Source: Eretmocerus hayati
Lineage: Eukaryota; Arthropoda; Insecta; Hymenoptera; Aphelinidae
Direction of reading: 5' to 3'
Assembly (NCBI GenBank): GCA_029851415.1
Contig: CM056742.1
Coordinates: forward strand, 88,712,748-88,776,747
Length of the DNA: 64,000 nucleotides
How positions within the stretch are numbered: position 1 is the first letter of the stretch; the number at the start of each line of letters is the position of its first letter. This document shows, one piece after another, positions 24,996-34,974 of the stretch. Under the pieces are notes generated by a model. It was given only the letters and a program-made list of their open reading frames with translations, was not told the origin of the DNA and made no database searches. The position numbers and the translations under genes are program-made.

Positions 24996-27900
24996 ATGCC
25001 GGATGACCCATATGCTCTGACAAGCGCTGATAAAGATCTGGTGAGCGCAGGAAAAAAGTTGAGGGACACGCACGTTGACAAATTCCATCAACTGATTCAG
25101 AATTGTACCTCCATCATTCCGCGCACAACCTTGTACTGTAATCGTACTGAATTGATAAAGCCTATAGAGCGAGGCACACAACATGTACAAATTATCCACT
25201 GTTGCACTGACAGATGTAATAAGTGTCAACTCGGGCATTGGATCGTATTTTATTATGATGGAGAATCATGTTTCATCTATGATTCTTTGAATCAAAAATC
25301 GTTGTACAAGAATGCAGAGAACTTCATCAGAGCCTTGTGCCCGTTCTGGGATCATGTGAGCGTCTACTATCCACAGGTGCAATATCAAACCAATGAGGTG
25401 GACTGTGGCCCACACGCAATGGCCATGGCTACATCGGTCGTATTTAACGAAGATCCGTCTTCAGTCGAATACAGAATCGAAGATTTGAGAAAACACATCC
25501 TAATCATGTGTGAGAAAAGTATTCTTATGCCTTTTCCAAAACTGAAAACTGGAATAGTACGCAACCTTTCTATCATTTGCCCACGTCCAAAACTAAATTG
25601 GAATAAGCTCCCTCGTCATCTCTGGACCCACCCCCCTAGGGGCATTTTTTGTCAAAGCACAGGGCGCGATATAAGATACTACGTTAGAGGGCTACCAAAT
25701 CCAGACTCTGTTTCATGCTATGCGAATGCAACCTTGCAAAGCCTTTTGCATTGTGAATCCGTGAGGGAGCTCTTCAGTCGTCGAAATGAATCCAATGTAT
25801 TTTCTCTAACCATGCAGGATTATCGCTCCGGTTCATCAGTGGATATTAAGAAACTTAGAGCATTTGCTGGTGCCAATTTTCGTGCTAAGCGCCAACAGGA
25901 CGTTGCTGAATTTTTATTAAGCCTCCTAAATGAATCTAGTAATCTCCGGTCGCTTTTTGAACATACGCTGGTCACGTCAAGGCGATGCGTATCGTGTGGC
26001 AATGAAACATCTTCAGCTCCTATGACTAATTATATACTCCCAGCCGTTTTACCCCCGAACTATAAGCGAAGCAGTTTACAAAGTATCATCGATTTTAATG
26101 TGGGCAGTTGGAATAAGACGGAGCTTAGATGTGGCATACAGTTGCCAATTGAAAAAAGATCGAGTTCAAATTGCGACGAAAAAGGTTGTTGTCTCGGGTT
26201 GAGATCAGAAAAAGTTACACTCGAATCAGAAAATAGAGAGATTATAATTCAATTGCAATTTTATCGTGAAGATTCCGCGGGTAATGTTGCAAAAATAACT
26301 GATATTTCCTTGCTCAATATCTCAGAGAATGTAGTGAATATCAACAGTGATTCATACCGAGTAGAAAGTATAATATTGCATCAGGGTTCCACAATTAACC
26401 AAGGTCATTATACGAATATTCTACGTGGAATTAATTCATGGATTCGTGTTAATGATGACCATCTCCACCAAACAACTCAATTCAGAAGTCCTCATGGTAA
26501 TCCATACATTATCATTCTGAGGAAAGTCGGCGTTGTAGACGACCGTTCAACACCTAATGTTATGGGGTTCCTTCAAGATTCCCAGGACAGCAGATCAAAA
26601 AAAAATTTACCTGCTCAGAACCGAGTTGAAAAAAGGATCTACCCGATAGAAAATCGCGAAAATTCAACGGTTATCAACACCAAAATCCTAATGCCGGTTA
26701 ATCTCACTGCTCGTCAAAGTGACCTGCCTCAACCGCGACCACGAATATTGATAAAAAACTCGACTGTAGGTACGTTTCCGGATGTCGGCATCCGAGGTAT
26801 TCATAATCCAACTTCTACATTGAAGAGCCACCTAAGAAATGATGGATTTATCAGTATCTCTCCAATTGAAAGGAGGCATGACTATGAATGTGTCTCTCCT
26901 CGTGCGCATACAATATTGAAAAATGTACCCGAAGGGACTACAAGCGCGGATCAACAAAAATACACTGTAGTTCGTGATACCCAGAGGAATCTCGAAACAT
27001 TTAAAGTCTTGCCAATCGTTACGGAAATGGAGAACTCGTATAATCAGAGAAAATATTCTCTGCAAAACTTTTTATTCCCGAACAAGACTGTAGAAAGAAC
27101 GGTTGAGAGCACATCAGCCAGAATAAAGAATACTGATATGACGGAGAAGGTGAGCCGGAATAATACAATAAATCACTCCATTGACTTGAGCAATCATAGT
27201 CCTCACGGGACGAAGAGGAAATTCCCTTCGCACCGTGTACATGAGCCCGGCCATGATCATCCTGCTAAAATACCACGCGCCATACTCAGGCAAGGACCCG
27301 GCATCGTCGGAAAAGATTGCCACGCTTCGACTCCAATTCACCCGGAAATTATAAGTCCTATTTCTCTCCTAATTTCGACATCAGGCTCTCCTACTCATGT
27401 TGAAAAGTGTCACGATGCCGGCAAAAAAACGAAAAAATCTCAAGTCCAAGTCGTCAACGGTGGACTTATTAACTGTTCAGTTCACAAATCTTTTTCGGAT
27501 GTGAATATGGTTTTAGAACAATACGAGGCAAAACAACTGAATGAATCCTTACCGATGAAGGTCTCTCATACCCTAAATAACATTATTTTGGACTCGAAAT
27601 CGATGGAAAATTCAGATTTCGTCGTAAAACGGAGATTGTATCAAAGGAATTTTTACTCAAAGAATAGGGAAAGAGTACTCGAAAAAAAAAGAATTACCTA
27701 TCAACGCAAAAAAGAAGAGAAACTCAGTCAATCACAAGGCCTTCACCTATCCGAAGATTTACACAGTTATCGAACTGTATTCTCTAGAGACACTCCCATG
27801 ACTAATGAGACTCCCGGATCTGTGGAAATGGAATCACCAGTTGTCATCAGACAAATCATCGATGTGGCTAAGATCAGGGCTGCGCATAAAATAATCTTAA

Positions 27901-30900
27901 AGTATCGTAATATGCGACGGTACATGATGACTAGGGAACCCCACGTCGTTGAACAGACATCAGTCCAGCAATCAATGAAGAAAATTTCTGTTGATCACAA
28001 GAAAACAACCGATGATCTCTTGAAGAGCAAGGGGAAATACATTCAAAGAGTGTTGGAGAACCTTGACTCTCCATCCTCTGTAGAAGGTATGATTGAAGCT
28101 GACTCCTTGGTAACACGTTGCATACACGTGAGAAACTCTGTTGTTTTGCGCGTGAAGAGGTGTCTAACTAAACTCAGCAAAAAGTGTGAGATTGCTGTAT
28201 CGAAATTGGGTGAAGTGTCTATCACTGATAATGTACAATTCTCCATGTCAGTATTGTGCGGCAAACCGCTACATCACTCAACATCAGGGCCATATTTTCT
28301 TGAAACTGCTTATAATCCAGACATTTTGAGACAGACGAAAGAACAAAATACCGACCATCAGGTGAAGTCTTCGAGAAAGCCCCTCGTTATGGATGACAGT
28401 GGAAAAGTGACCAATGTATTGCCTGTATGGGTGAAACCAGGAAAATCTAGTTCAACTTGGGTTTGTGATGAATACTGCAGAAGTGTTGATGTCGATATTC
28501 TGAAAGAACTGAAGTATTTATTCGATGATTTTGTAGTTCAAAAATACACTGACGCTAGAGATTTCTTCCGGCATATTGACGAATGTTCATCAAAAGCACG
28601 ACATCCAAATAAACGCGGGCACCCAATTTCATGCTTCACTGAGCCTCTTTCTTGCAAATCGAGATTTCTGAAACTCAACATCCTTTCGTACCACTTCCCT
28701 TTCTTACGAACTATGAAAAGGATAATTTACGAAATCAGCCATCTCTACCGACAGATTGAGAAAATTGGACTTGCATTAGAACAAGGAAATTTGACTTCGT
28801 TACGGGAGATTCAAAAAGAAGCGGAGAAGATTATAATCAATCGCCAAACTCGTGAGATGGAGACTTGTCTGGATGAAACCGAGCTTGCGAAACGATACAT
28901 GAGGGGTATAAAAGAGTTCACAAAGGTAGATCAAGATCCACCTTGCATCCCATGCATTTCTTGTGAACGTTTGTGCACATCCAAGTATACCGATAGGGTT
29001 GAAAAACATATAATTGAATCCAACTCCAAATATTTTGCTTTGAAATCGAATAATAATCTATTGGTATCTATGCTTGGAGGAAGTTATGAACAGAGAAATA
29101 ATGAGAAGAGCTGGTGGGAGCGGTTACAGGATTTACACGAACCAGAGAATTTTAGAAACAGTTTCATCTGTCACCATTGCATCGGAAAATTCAAACTTGA
29201 TCAACTACCGTCCTTATGTGTTTTGAATAACCTCTTCATAGACAACGTCCCAATAGAACTGCAGACCTTGAATCGGTTCGAGAAGATGCTCATTCAGAGG
29301 GCTAAGGCTTTTCAAGTAGTGGTCAAACTAGAGACCGTTCAAAAAAAGAATATCCCTCACTATATGAAGCTAGACCAAGTAAAGGGCCGAACATTTTATC
29401 TGCCCCTTCCTTTGGAGGCTACTCTCGAGAAAATTTGTAAAGAGACAGATCCAATCAATCTCAATCATGAAATGTATGTGCTGGTGAGGAGTAACCCAAC
29501 AAAAAAGAAAGTCGTTTGGGAGGATTATGTAAGCATCAAAAAAGTTTGGCTTGCTCTCGGATATTTGATAGATAAAAATCCCTTATACGCAAATATCAAA
29601 CTTCCCAGCACACCAGAAGAATTATTGAAGATCATAGAACAAGCAGACCTCGAATACGTTGAAGGTCAGGTGGATGCCTCCCATGACGGCGCAAGGATTG
29701 AGTCAGAGAGCTCTCTCAATGTCGGTCAGACGCAAGCTAGAGATGTATCTGATAATGCGGCAACTCAAACTAAGAAGACTGACATTGGTCGCGACCATAA
29801 TGGCACTCTTAATGGATGCGATGAGGAGGTTGGAGGTGTTTTCATACACTCCCAAAACGTTCAGCCAAGAGATGGTGATTCTCACTTCGCTCCAAAATGT
29901 GGAGCCACTCATAACGCAAATCATGCTGAACAATTAGACCTTCACCAAAACTTGGAACCACTTCATTCACATCCCTCCACACCGGTAAAAGTACCCGCTC
30001 TCCTCACACTCAAATCTAAGTCTGATCCTTACTACGAAGACCTCACTATTTACCCTTTGCACACGAAATCTATCAACGAAAAAGATACAACACTTTATCA
30101 AATGCTTCAAGTTTTTGCAACGGCTCTGGATAACCGATCGAAAGATTTGGATCTTAAATGCTTTCCCGATCTCTTTCCTCGTGGGCGATATGGACAGTAC
30201 GATGAGCGTCCTGTAAATTTGAAGGCTAGTGACTATTATAAATCTAGGCTGATTTCAAAACACAGTCAGTTTCGATTGAATATACCTTATTTATTCCATG
30301 CACTCCACAATCACAATATGAGACAGTTGAGTGCTGGAATTTTCCACAAACTCAATGTCATCAATCCCCATCTTAAATACACAGCCCAGGATCTAATGAA
30401 ATTGATGGGGAGTGATTTATTTGAGCAAAATTTACAGACTATTTTCTCTCGTTTGCGGGGGACTGAAGCGTACTGGGCTCAAGTTAGAAACGAATTGAAT
30501 TGTATGGTTCGTGAGTATGGCCCGATAACTTTTTTCATCACATTCAGCCCGTCGGAGTGGATGTGGTTCGCCATGGCAATGTACATTTGTAAGGTAAACG
30601 GATGGGACGAGAAAGGCCAGAACATAAGCGAACTGATTGCAAAAGATCCTACATCTGCATCTAGATACATTGAAAATAAATTTAAAGCTGTTTTGGCGTA
30701 TATACGTTCTGAAGATGTACCCATTGGAAAAGTCCGTCATCACCACTACACTCGCGAATACCAGGGAAGAGGTATTCCACATTTTCACTGTTTTTTCTGG
30801 ATTGAAGGTGCCCCGATTTATGGAGTGTCTCCCACCGAGGAGATACGTGCATATATCCTGAGGTACATATCGTGTCGTATTCCTCCCCTATCCAGTCCAG

Positions 30901-33900
30901 AGTTGCGGCGAAAGGTCTTGGCTAACCAACTTCACAAGCACAATGATTACTGCATGCGCAGAAAAAAAACCGCCGTAGGTTTCAAAAACGTCTGTCGCTT
31001 TGGTTTTCCCCGCGTAGTTACCGACGAATTGATCTTGAGGTCCGTCGCACTTGCAATAGCGAACCGTAAGAAGCTCAAAAATAATAGCAGATTTTATGAT
31101 TTGCCGCGATCAGAGGAAGAAAGGAACATCAATGATTACATGCCTTCCCTGATGTTAGTATGGGAAGGAAACATGGATGCTCAGTACGTTCGCGAAGTTT
31201 CGTATCTTTTGACTGGATATGTGACAGGTTATGGGACGAAAGGTGAAAAAAGTCACATAGATTTGAGTGATGTAAAGTCCAATCAAACTCTGACCAGCCG
31301 ATTGTGGTCCATAGCGTCACGTGCTTTGCAGTATAGAAGCTGTGGATCTATTGAATGTGCGGATACGCTGTTGAATCATCCATTACACGGCACGGATCGC
31401 GAAACTGTTTTCAGGTGGCTAGATGTCAGACCTGTTCGTAACAGGAAACTCAAGCCATTCAAAGTTATTCAAACATTGGAACCAGACTCAACTGAGATAT
31501 ATTATGATTCATTCATTGATACCCATTATCCACAACGTCCATCTGAGTTGGAATCGATGTGTTTGTACGACTTTGCTAGATGGTTTGACATACATAAAAT
31601 TAAACCGAAAGGAAAAGAAGAAAAAAAGGGTGAAAAAATGTTTTATGAGATGAAAAATGGTCATTATTGTAAAAAAAGATCCAACCCTTATCTGATCAAT
31701 CATTATCGGAATGACCCTGTCAACCAACCAGAAGCCTACTTCCATGCATTATTGTTGCTCTTTCAACCATGGAGGGATAGTGATGAGCTACTGGGGAATG
31801 AAAAAACCTATGTTGATGCTTTTCGATCAAGGAGTTTAGAACTATCGGATGCTATGAAGTATCATGATAAAGTACAAGCTATCGAAAGCGCCAAAAAACA
31901 CGCAGAAGAGTTGGTTGAAGCGGAACTACTGGTCGCCGAAGATAACATCCAATCTCAGAATATCCCCGATGACTGTGTACCTCTTGAAGTCGAAGGCGCG
32001 ATGAAGGAATTCATCGACCAATCAGATAATGTTGAGTTGGATGAGGATTATCTCAAAGATCTCATTTCCAAGCTAAATGTTGACCAGAAGCGGACCTTTG
32101 ATCAAGTCGAGTCTACTATCGGTTCTTCCAACCAGATATTGAGGTTATTTACGAGTGGTCAAGGAGGAACAGGTAAAAGTTTTTTAATCAAAGCCTTAGT
32201 CCTGTGGATGAAATTGGTACATGGGAAAGATACAGCTATCTCCGCCCCCACGGGAGTGGCTGCGTGTGGTGTTAGTGGTATAACAATTCATAGATTATTA
32301 CAGTTGCCAGTTGAACGTGACCGTACGCCAAAGTACAAAGAGCTGTCAGCCGCAGCATTGAAAAAAATCCGCCAAACGTTACAAAATGTTGAATTGGTCA
32401 TCATAGATGAAATATCTATGGTTTCTAACATACAACTTTTGTACATACACTTGCGACTGACGCAAATTTTTGGTATCAGTGATGACCCGGATGGTTGGTT
32501 TGGTAAAAAACACATCATAGTATTCGGAGATCTGTTGCAACTGCCACCCGTTCGTGAACCTCCCGTATTCATAGAGGTATCTAAAAAAGTATTGGATGAT
32601 TGTGTGGGAGCTATGGATGCGTTCAATCTCTGGTCCTTATTCTCATATCAAGAACTGACCATAAATGAGCGACAGAAAAGTGACCCGGTTTATGCTGGAA
32701 TTTTAGATCGAGTACGGGTTGGAGTTGCGGCTGGTGATGATATTACCACTTTGAATTCGCGAAGAGTGAAATTTTCCTACAGTGATCATCCCGAGCTAGT
32801 ACAGGAACTGTGCATTTTAATCGAGTCCCTCCCTGCTGATACCGTGTGCTTGTTACCTTCCCGACACATGTGCCAAGTGCTGAACAATGCAATGCTCCAT
32901 AGAATTGATACTGAAGACATAACACTCGTTGCGATAGATGTTTATAAGTGCCCAAAAAATTTCCAGAAATCCATTGTGAGCATCCTGAATGACGATGAGA
33001 AGAGTGAATGCGGTATTGAGCGAGTTATAACCTTGAAAATAGGTTCTAGAGTGATGATACGAAGGAATATAGATGTCACAATCAAATTAGTGAATGGCAC
33101 CATTGCGCGCGTAGTGAAAGTGGATAGAGACAAAGATGACATTGTAACCCGGGTCAGGGTTGAGTTAGATTCAGGTTTGCAATACTCTTTGGAACGTTAC
33201 GACTACAAGTTTATAGTTTCTGATAGAATTTTCATCGTGCGGAAACAGTTTCCGATATGTCTCAGTTATGGAATCACTATCCACAAGAGCCAAGGACTGA
33301 GCTTGAAGAATGTCGTTGTGGACGTTGGCTCTTCCATCTTCTGTCCCGGTCAAACGTATGTTGCCCTATCACGGGTAACACATCTAGAGGGCCTTCATCT
33401 AATTAATTTCAACCCATGCAGAATCGAAGCAGATCATAGAGCTATTCTTGAATATAATAGACTGAGAGCACTTTATCGCCCAGACATCGGCCCATATGCG
33501 ATAACCAGTGGCATCAGCAATCGGAACATGGTGAACGATATCATGTGGGCCCAACCAAAGGCTGCTGCAGCTGTACAACAGCAACAGGTTTTGGATTTCG
33601 TCAATTCAGTTGAGTTACGCGGGTTGCCAAACAAGGATGAAGTATCTTGTTATGCTAATTCCATTGTGCATGGCTTATTTCATATTAAAACTATCAAGAA
33701 ACTCTTATCTCAAGTGAAACAGTCAGATATACTCAAAACTATCTTCGAGCAATACTATGCAAAGGTTGAAGTCAATGTGGCAGCTCTAAGGCGATATACT
33801 GGCGAGAAATACACCTTGTCAGGAATGCAAGATGCTGCCAACTTTCTTGATGATCTTTGTTCAAAATCAGTGACACTTGATCAAGTTATAGGATATCGAT

Positions 33901-34412
33901 GGTCATCTGTACTGAGATGCAGAAACGAATCATGTCAAGAGAGATGCGAGTCTGAGCTCAAACCGGAGCACGTTCTCCATTTATCATTGCCAGAGAATCG
34001 AGACTCATTCAAATTACAAGAACTGATTGATATTTACATCGAAAGGTGGAGAGAAACCGAACAAGTTTGTAACTGCAAACGTAAGAAGATCGAAACTATC
34101 TATTTAGAACTACCAAAACCAATAATCATCTTGAAATTTCCAGTCTTCTCATCGCAGAATGGCAATATGGTGAAAATTAGAGATTTGAAGGTTAACGAGG
34201 TCCCTAAGGGGAAATTATCGATCCTGGGAAAACATTACAAGGTTACTAGTGCTATTTTCCTCGTTGAAAACAGGACCGATCGCACAATGCATTACGTTAA
34301 TATACTACGAGATGGATCGAACTGGTTTGAAATATCGAATGATGTTATAAAAAAACGCCAATGGCCAAAGAGTGCCAAAGATATCTATCTCTTATTTCTA
34401 GAAAGAATCTAA
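24996..34412 (+). CDS. Helitron-type replicase: Ulp1 - USP - Rep(HUH) - PIF1 helicase - USP (3138 aa)
   Basis: A single uninterrupted frame. (1) Residues about 20-160: Ulp1/C48-like cysteine protease, with GHWIVF (His81), YDSLN (Asp96) and EVDCGPHA (Cys137). (2) About 230-500: USP/C19-like domain, with PDSVSCYANATLQ (Cys241), QQDVAEF near 300, a CVSCG knuckle near 331, and NQGHYTNILR (His471) followed by VNDD. (3) About 1315-1440: Cys-rich CIPCISC / FICHHC and a DUF6570-like LPSLCVLNN...IPIEL-type segment. (4) About 1720-2090: Helitron Rep, with FPDLFPRGRYG, the HUH motif HFH at 1929-1931, and candidate catalytic tyrosines 2070, 2075 and 2079. (5) About 2370-2810: PIF1-type helicase, with GQGGTGKS, VIIDEISM, GDLLQLPP, HKSQGLSL and YVALSRV. 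(6) About 2875-3138: second USP-like domain with Cys2885, QDAANF and His3099. All key residues of Rep and helicase are present, so it should be competent for rolling-circle transposition (inference). The protease roles are unknown: polyprotein processing or removal of SUMO/ubiquitin are options. The ATG is the first in frame after a stop 20 codons upstream. Confidence 0.93.
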   Translation: MPDDPYALTSADKDLVSAGKKLRDTHVDKFHQLIQNCTSIIPRTTLYCNRTELIKPIERGTQHVQIIHCCTDRCNKCQLGHWIVFYYDGESCFIYDSLNQKSLYKNAENFIRALCPFWDHVSVYYPQVQYQTNEVDCGPHAMAMATSVVFNEDPSSVEYRIEDLRKHILIMCEKSILMPFPKLKTGIVRNLSIICPRPKLNWNKLPRHLWTHPPRGIFCQSTGRDIRYYVRGLPNPDSVSCYANATLQSLLHCESVRELFSRRNESNVFSLTMQDYRSGSSVDIKKLRAFAGANFRAKRQQDVAEFLLSLLNESSNLRSLFEHTLVTSRRCVSCGNETSSAPMTNYILPAVLPPNYKRSSLQSIIDFNVGSWNKTELRCGIQLPIEKRSSSNCDEKGCCLGLRSEKVTLESENREIIIQLQFYREDSAGNVAKITDISLLNISENVVNINSDSYRVESIILHQGSTINQGHYTNILRGINSWIRVNDDHLHQTTQFRSPHGNPYIIILRKVGVVDDRSTPNVMGFLQDSQDSRSKKNLPAQNRVEKRIYPIENRENSTVINTKILMPVNLTARQSDLPQPRPRILIKNSTVGTFPDVGIRGIHNPTSTLKSHLRNDGFISISPIERRHDYECVSPRAHTILKNVPEGTTSADQQKYTVVRDTQRNLETFKVLPIVTEMENSYNQRKYSLQNFLFPNKTVERTVESTSARIKNTDMTEKVSRNNTINHSIDLSNHSPHGTKRKFPSHRVHEPGHDHPAKIPRAILRQGPGIVGKDCHASTPIHPEIISPISLLISTSGSPTHVEKCHDAGKKTKKSQVQVVNGGLINCSVHKSFSDVNMVLEQYEAKQLNESLPMKVSHTLNNIILDSKSMENSDFVVKRRLYQRNFYSKNRERVLEKKRITYQRKKEEKLSQSQGLHLSEDLHSYRTVFSRDTPMTNETPGSVEMESPVVIRQIIDVAKIRAAHKIILKYRNMRRYMMTREPHVVEQTSVQQSMKKISVDHKKTTDDLLKSKGKYIQRVLENLDSPSSVEGMIEADSLVTRCIHVRNSVVLRVKRCLTKLSKKCEIAVSKLGEVSITDNVQFSMSVLCGKPLHHSTSGPYFLETAYNPDILRQTKEQNTDHQVKSSRKPLVMDDSGKVTNVLPVWVKPGKSSSTWVCDEYCRSVDVDILKELKYLFDDFVVQKYTDARDFFRHIDECSSKARHPNKRGHPISCFTEPLSCKSRFLKLNILSYHFPFLRTMKRIIYEISHLYRQIEKIGLALEQGNLTSLREIQKEAEKIIINRQTREMETCLDETELAKRYMRGIKEFTKVDQDPPCIPCISCERLCTSKYTDRVEKHIIESNSKYFALKSNNNLLVSMLGGSYEQRNNEKSWWERLQDLHEPENFRNSFICHHCIGKFKLDQLPSLCVLNNLFIDNVPIELQTLNRFEKMLIQRAKAFQVVVKLETVQKKNIPHYMKLDQVKGRTFYLPLPLEATLEKICKETDPINLNHEMYVLVRSNPTKKKVVWEDYVSIKKVWLALGYLIDKNPLYANIKLPSTPEELLKIIEQADLEYVEGQVDASHDGARIESESSLNVGQTQARDVSDNAATQTKKTDIGRDHNGTLNGCDEEVGGVFIHSQNVQPRDGDSHFAPKCGATHNANHAEQLDLHQNLEPLHSHPSTPVKVPALLTLKSKSDPYYEDLTIYPLHTKSINEKDTTLYQMLQVFATALDNRSKDLDLKCFPDLFPRGRYGQYDERPVNLKASDYYKSRLISKHSQFRLNIPYLFHALHNHNMRQLSAGIFHKLNVINPHLKYTAQDLMKLMGSDLFEQNLQTIFSRLRGTEAYWAQVRNELNCMVREYGPITFFITFSPSEWMWFAMAMYICKVNGWDEKGQNISELIAKDPTSASRYIENKFKAVLAYIRSEDVPIGKVRHHHYTREYQGRGIPHFHCFFWIEGAPIYGVSPTEEIRAYILRYISCRIPPLSSPELRRKVLANQLHKHNDYCMRRKKTAVGFKNVCRFGFPRVVTDELILRSVALAIANRKKLKNNSRFYDLPRSEEERNINDYMPSLMLVWEGNMDAQYVREVSYLLTGYVTGYGTKGEKSHIDLSDVKSNQTLTSRLWSIASRALQYRSCGSIECADTLLNHPLHGTDRETVFRWLDVRPVRNRKLKPFKVIQTLEPDSTEIYYDSFIDTHYPQRPSELESMCLYDFARWFDIHKIKPKGKEEKKGEKMFYEMKNGHYCKKRSNPYLINHYRNDPVNQPEAYFHALLLLFQPWRDSDELLGNEKTYVDAFRSRSLELSDAMKYHDKVQAIESAKKHAEELVEAELLVAEDNIQSQNIPDDCVPLEVEGAMKEFIDQSDNVELDEDYLKDLISKLNVDQKRTFDQVESTIGSSNQILRLFTSGQGGTGKSFLIKALVLWMKLVHGKDTAISAPTGVAACGVSGITIHRLLQLPVERDRTPKYKELSAAALKKIRQTLQNVELVIIDEISMVSNIQLLYIHLRLTQIFGISDDPDGWFGKKHIIVFGDLLQLPPVREPPVFIEVSKKVLDDCVGAMDAFNLWSLFSYQELTINERQKSDPVYAGILDRVRVGVAAGDDITTLNSRRVKFSYSDHPELVQELCILIESLPADTVCLLPSRHMCQVLNNAMLHRIDTEDITLVAIDVYKCPKNFQKSIVSILNDDEKSECGIERVITLKIGSRVMIRRNIDVTIKLVNGTIARVVKVDRDKDDIVTRVRVELDSGLQYSLERYDYKFIVSDRIFIVRKQFPICLSYGITIHKSQGLSLKNVVVDVGSSIFCPGQTYVALSRVTHLEGLHLINFNPCRIEADHRAILEYNRLRALYRPDIGPYAITSGISNRNMVNDIMWAQPKAAAAVQQQQVLDFVNSVELRGLPNKDEVSCYANSIVHGLFHIKTIKKLLSQVKQSDILKTIFEQYYAKVEVNVAALRRYTGEKYTLSGMQDAANFLDDLCSKSVTLDQVIGYRWSSVLRCRNESCQERCESELKPEHVLHLSLPENRDSFKLQELIDIYIERWRETEQVCNCKRKKIETIYLELPKPIIILKFPVFSSQNGNMVKIRDLKVNEVPKGKLSILGKHYKVTSAIFLVENRTDRTMHYVNILRDGSNWFEISNDVIKKRQWPKSAKDIYLLFLERI

Positions 34413-34974
34413 GTAGCAATGACTGTCAATTTTTCTCATCACCATAGTTGAAACCGTATTCTTGCCGACCAGTCTCTCACCCTAAATCGTTCATACCCTA
34501 TCAAACTATATTTACTCCAAATGTTCAACCCTTCTACACGATTCTGCCGATAAATGAATTTATATAAGAAATATACAAATATACGCTCATGATATATACT
34601 TACATATTGATTCTCAGGTGCCTGAGCACCATTAAGAGCTCATTCACGTTCACTACCTTTCTGGCACATACAGAACTCACAAGCTCATCAAGCCTTACAC
34701 TTCTCATCAGATTTCTCGTGAACGGGACTGCAGTCTTCATACATTTTGGCGATCCATCCATTCTCGATATGAAGTCATCATATTGCTCATCTCCAATATT
34801 TTTAGCACTCACTTATCCATTTATTCACTGAGGTTGAGTATACACTTGTCGTCTCCTTTCATTTCGACCATTCGTTTGTCGAATTAATCATTCGAATTTG
34901 AGTCTTGTGGTAGATTTTGAGATTGTTTCGCACTATTCGCGCACCTTCCATTGCCGTAACCACGATGTGAGATT
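34413..34974. other. 3' flank of the Rep/helicase gene
   Basis: A 70-codon minus-strand frame (34,812-34,600) includes the residues DDFISRMDGSPKCMK but has no family match that I know and no ATG start. I could not find a Helitron 3' hairpin with confidence. Confidence 0.35.
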
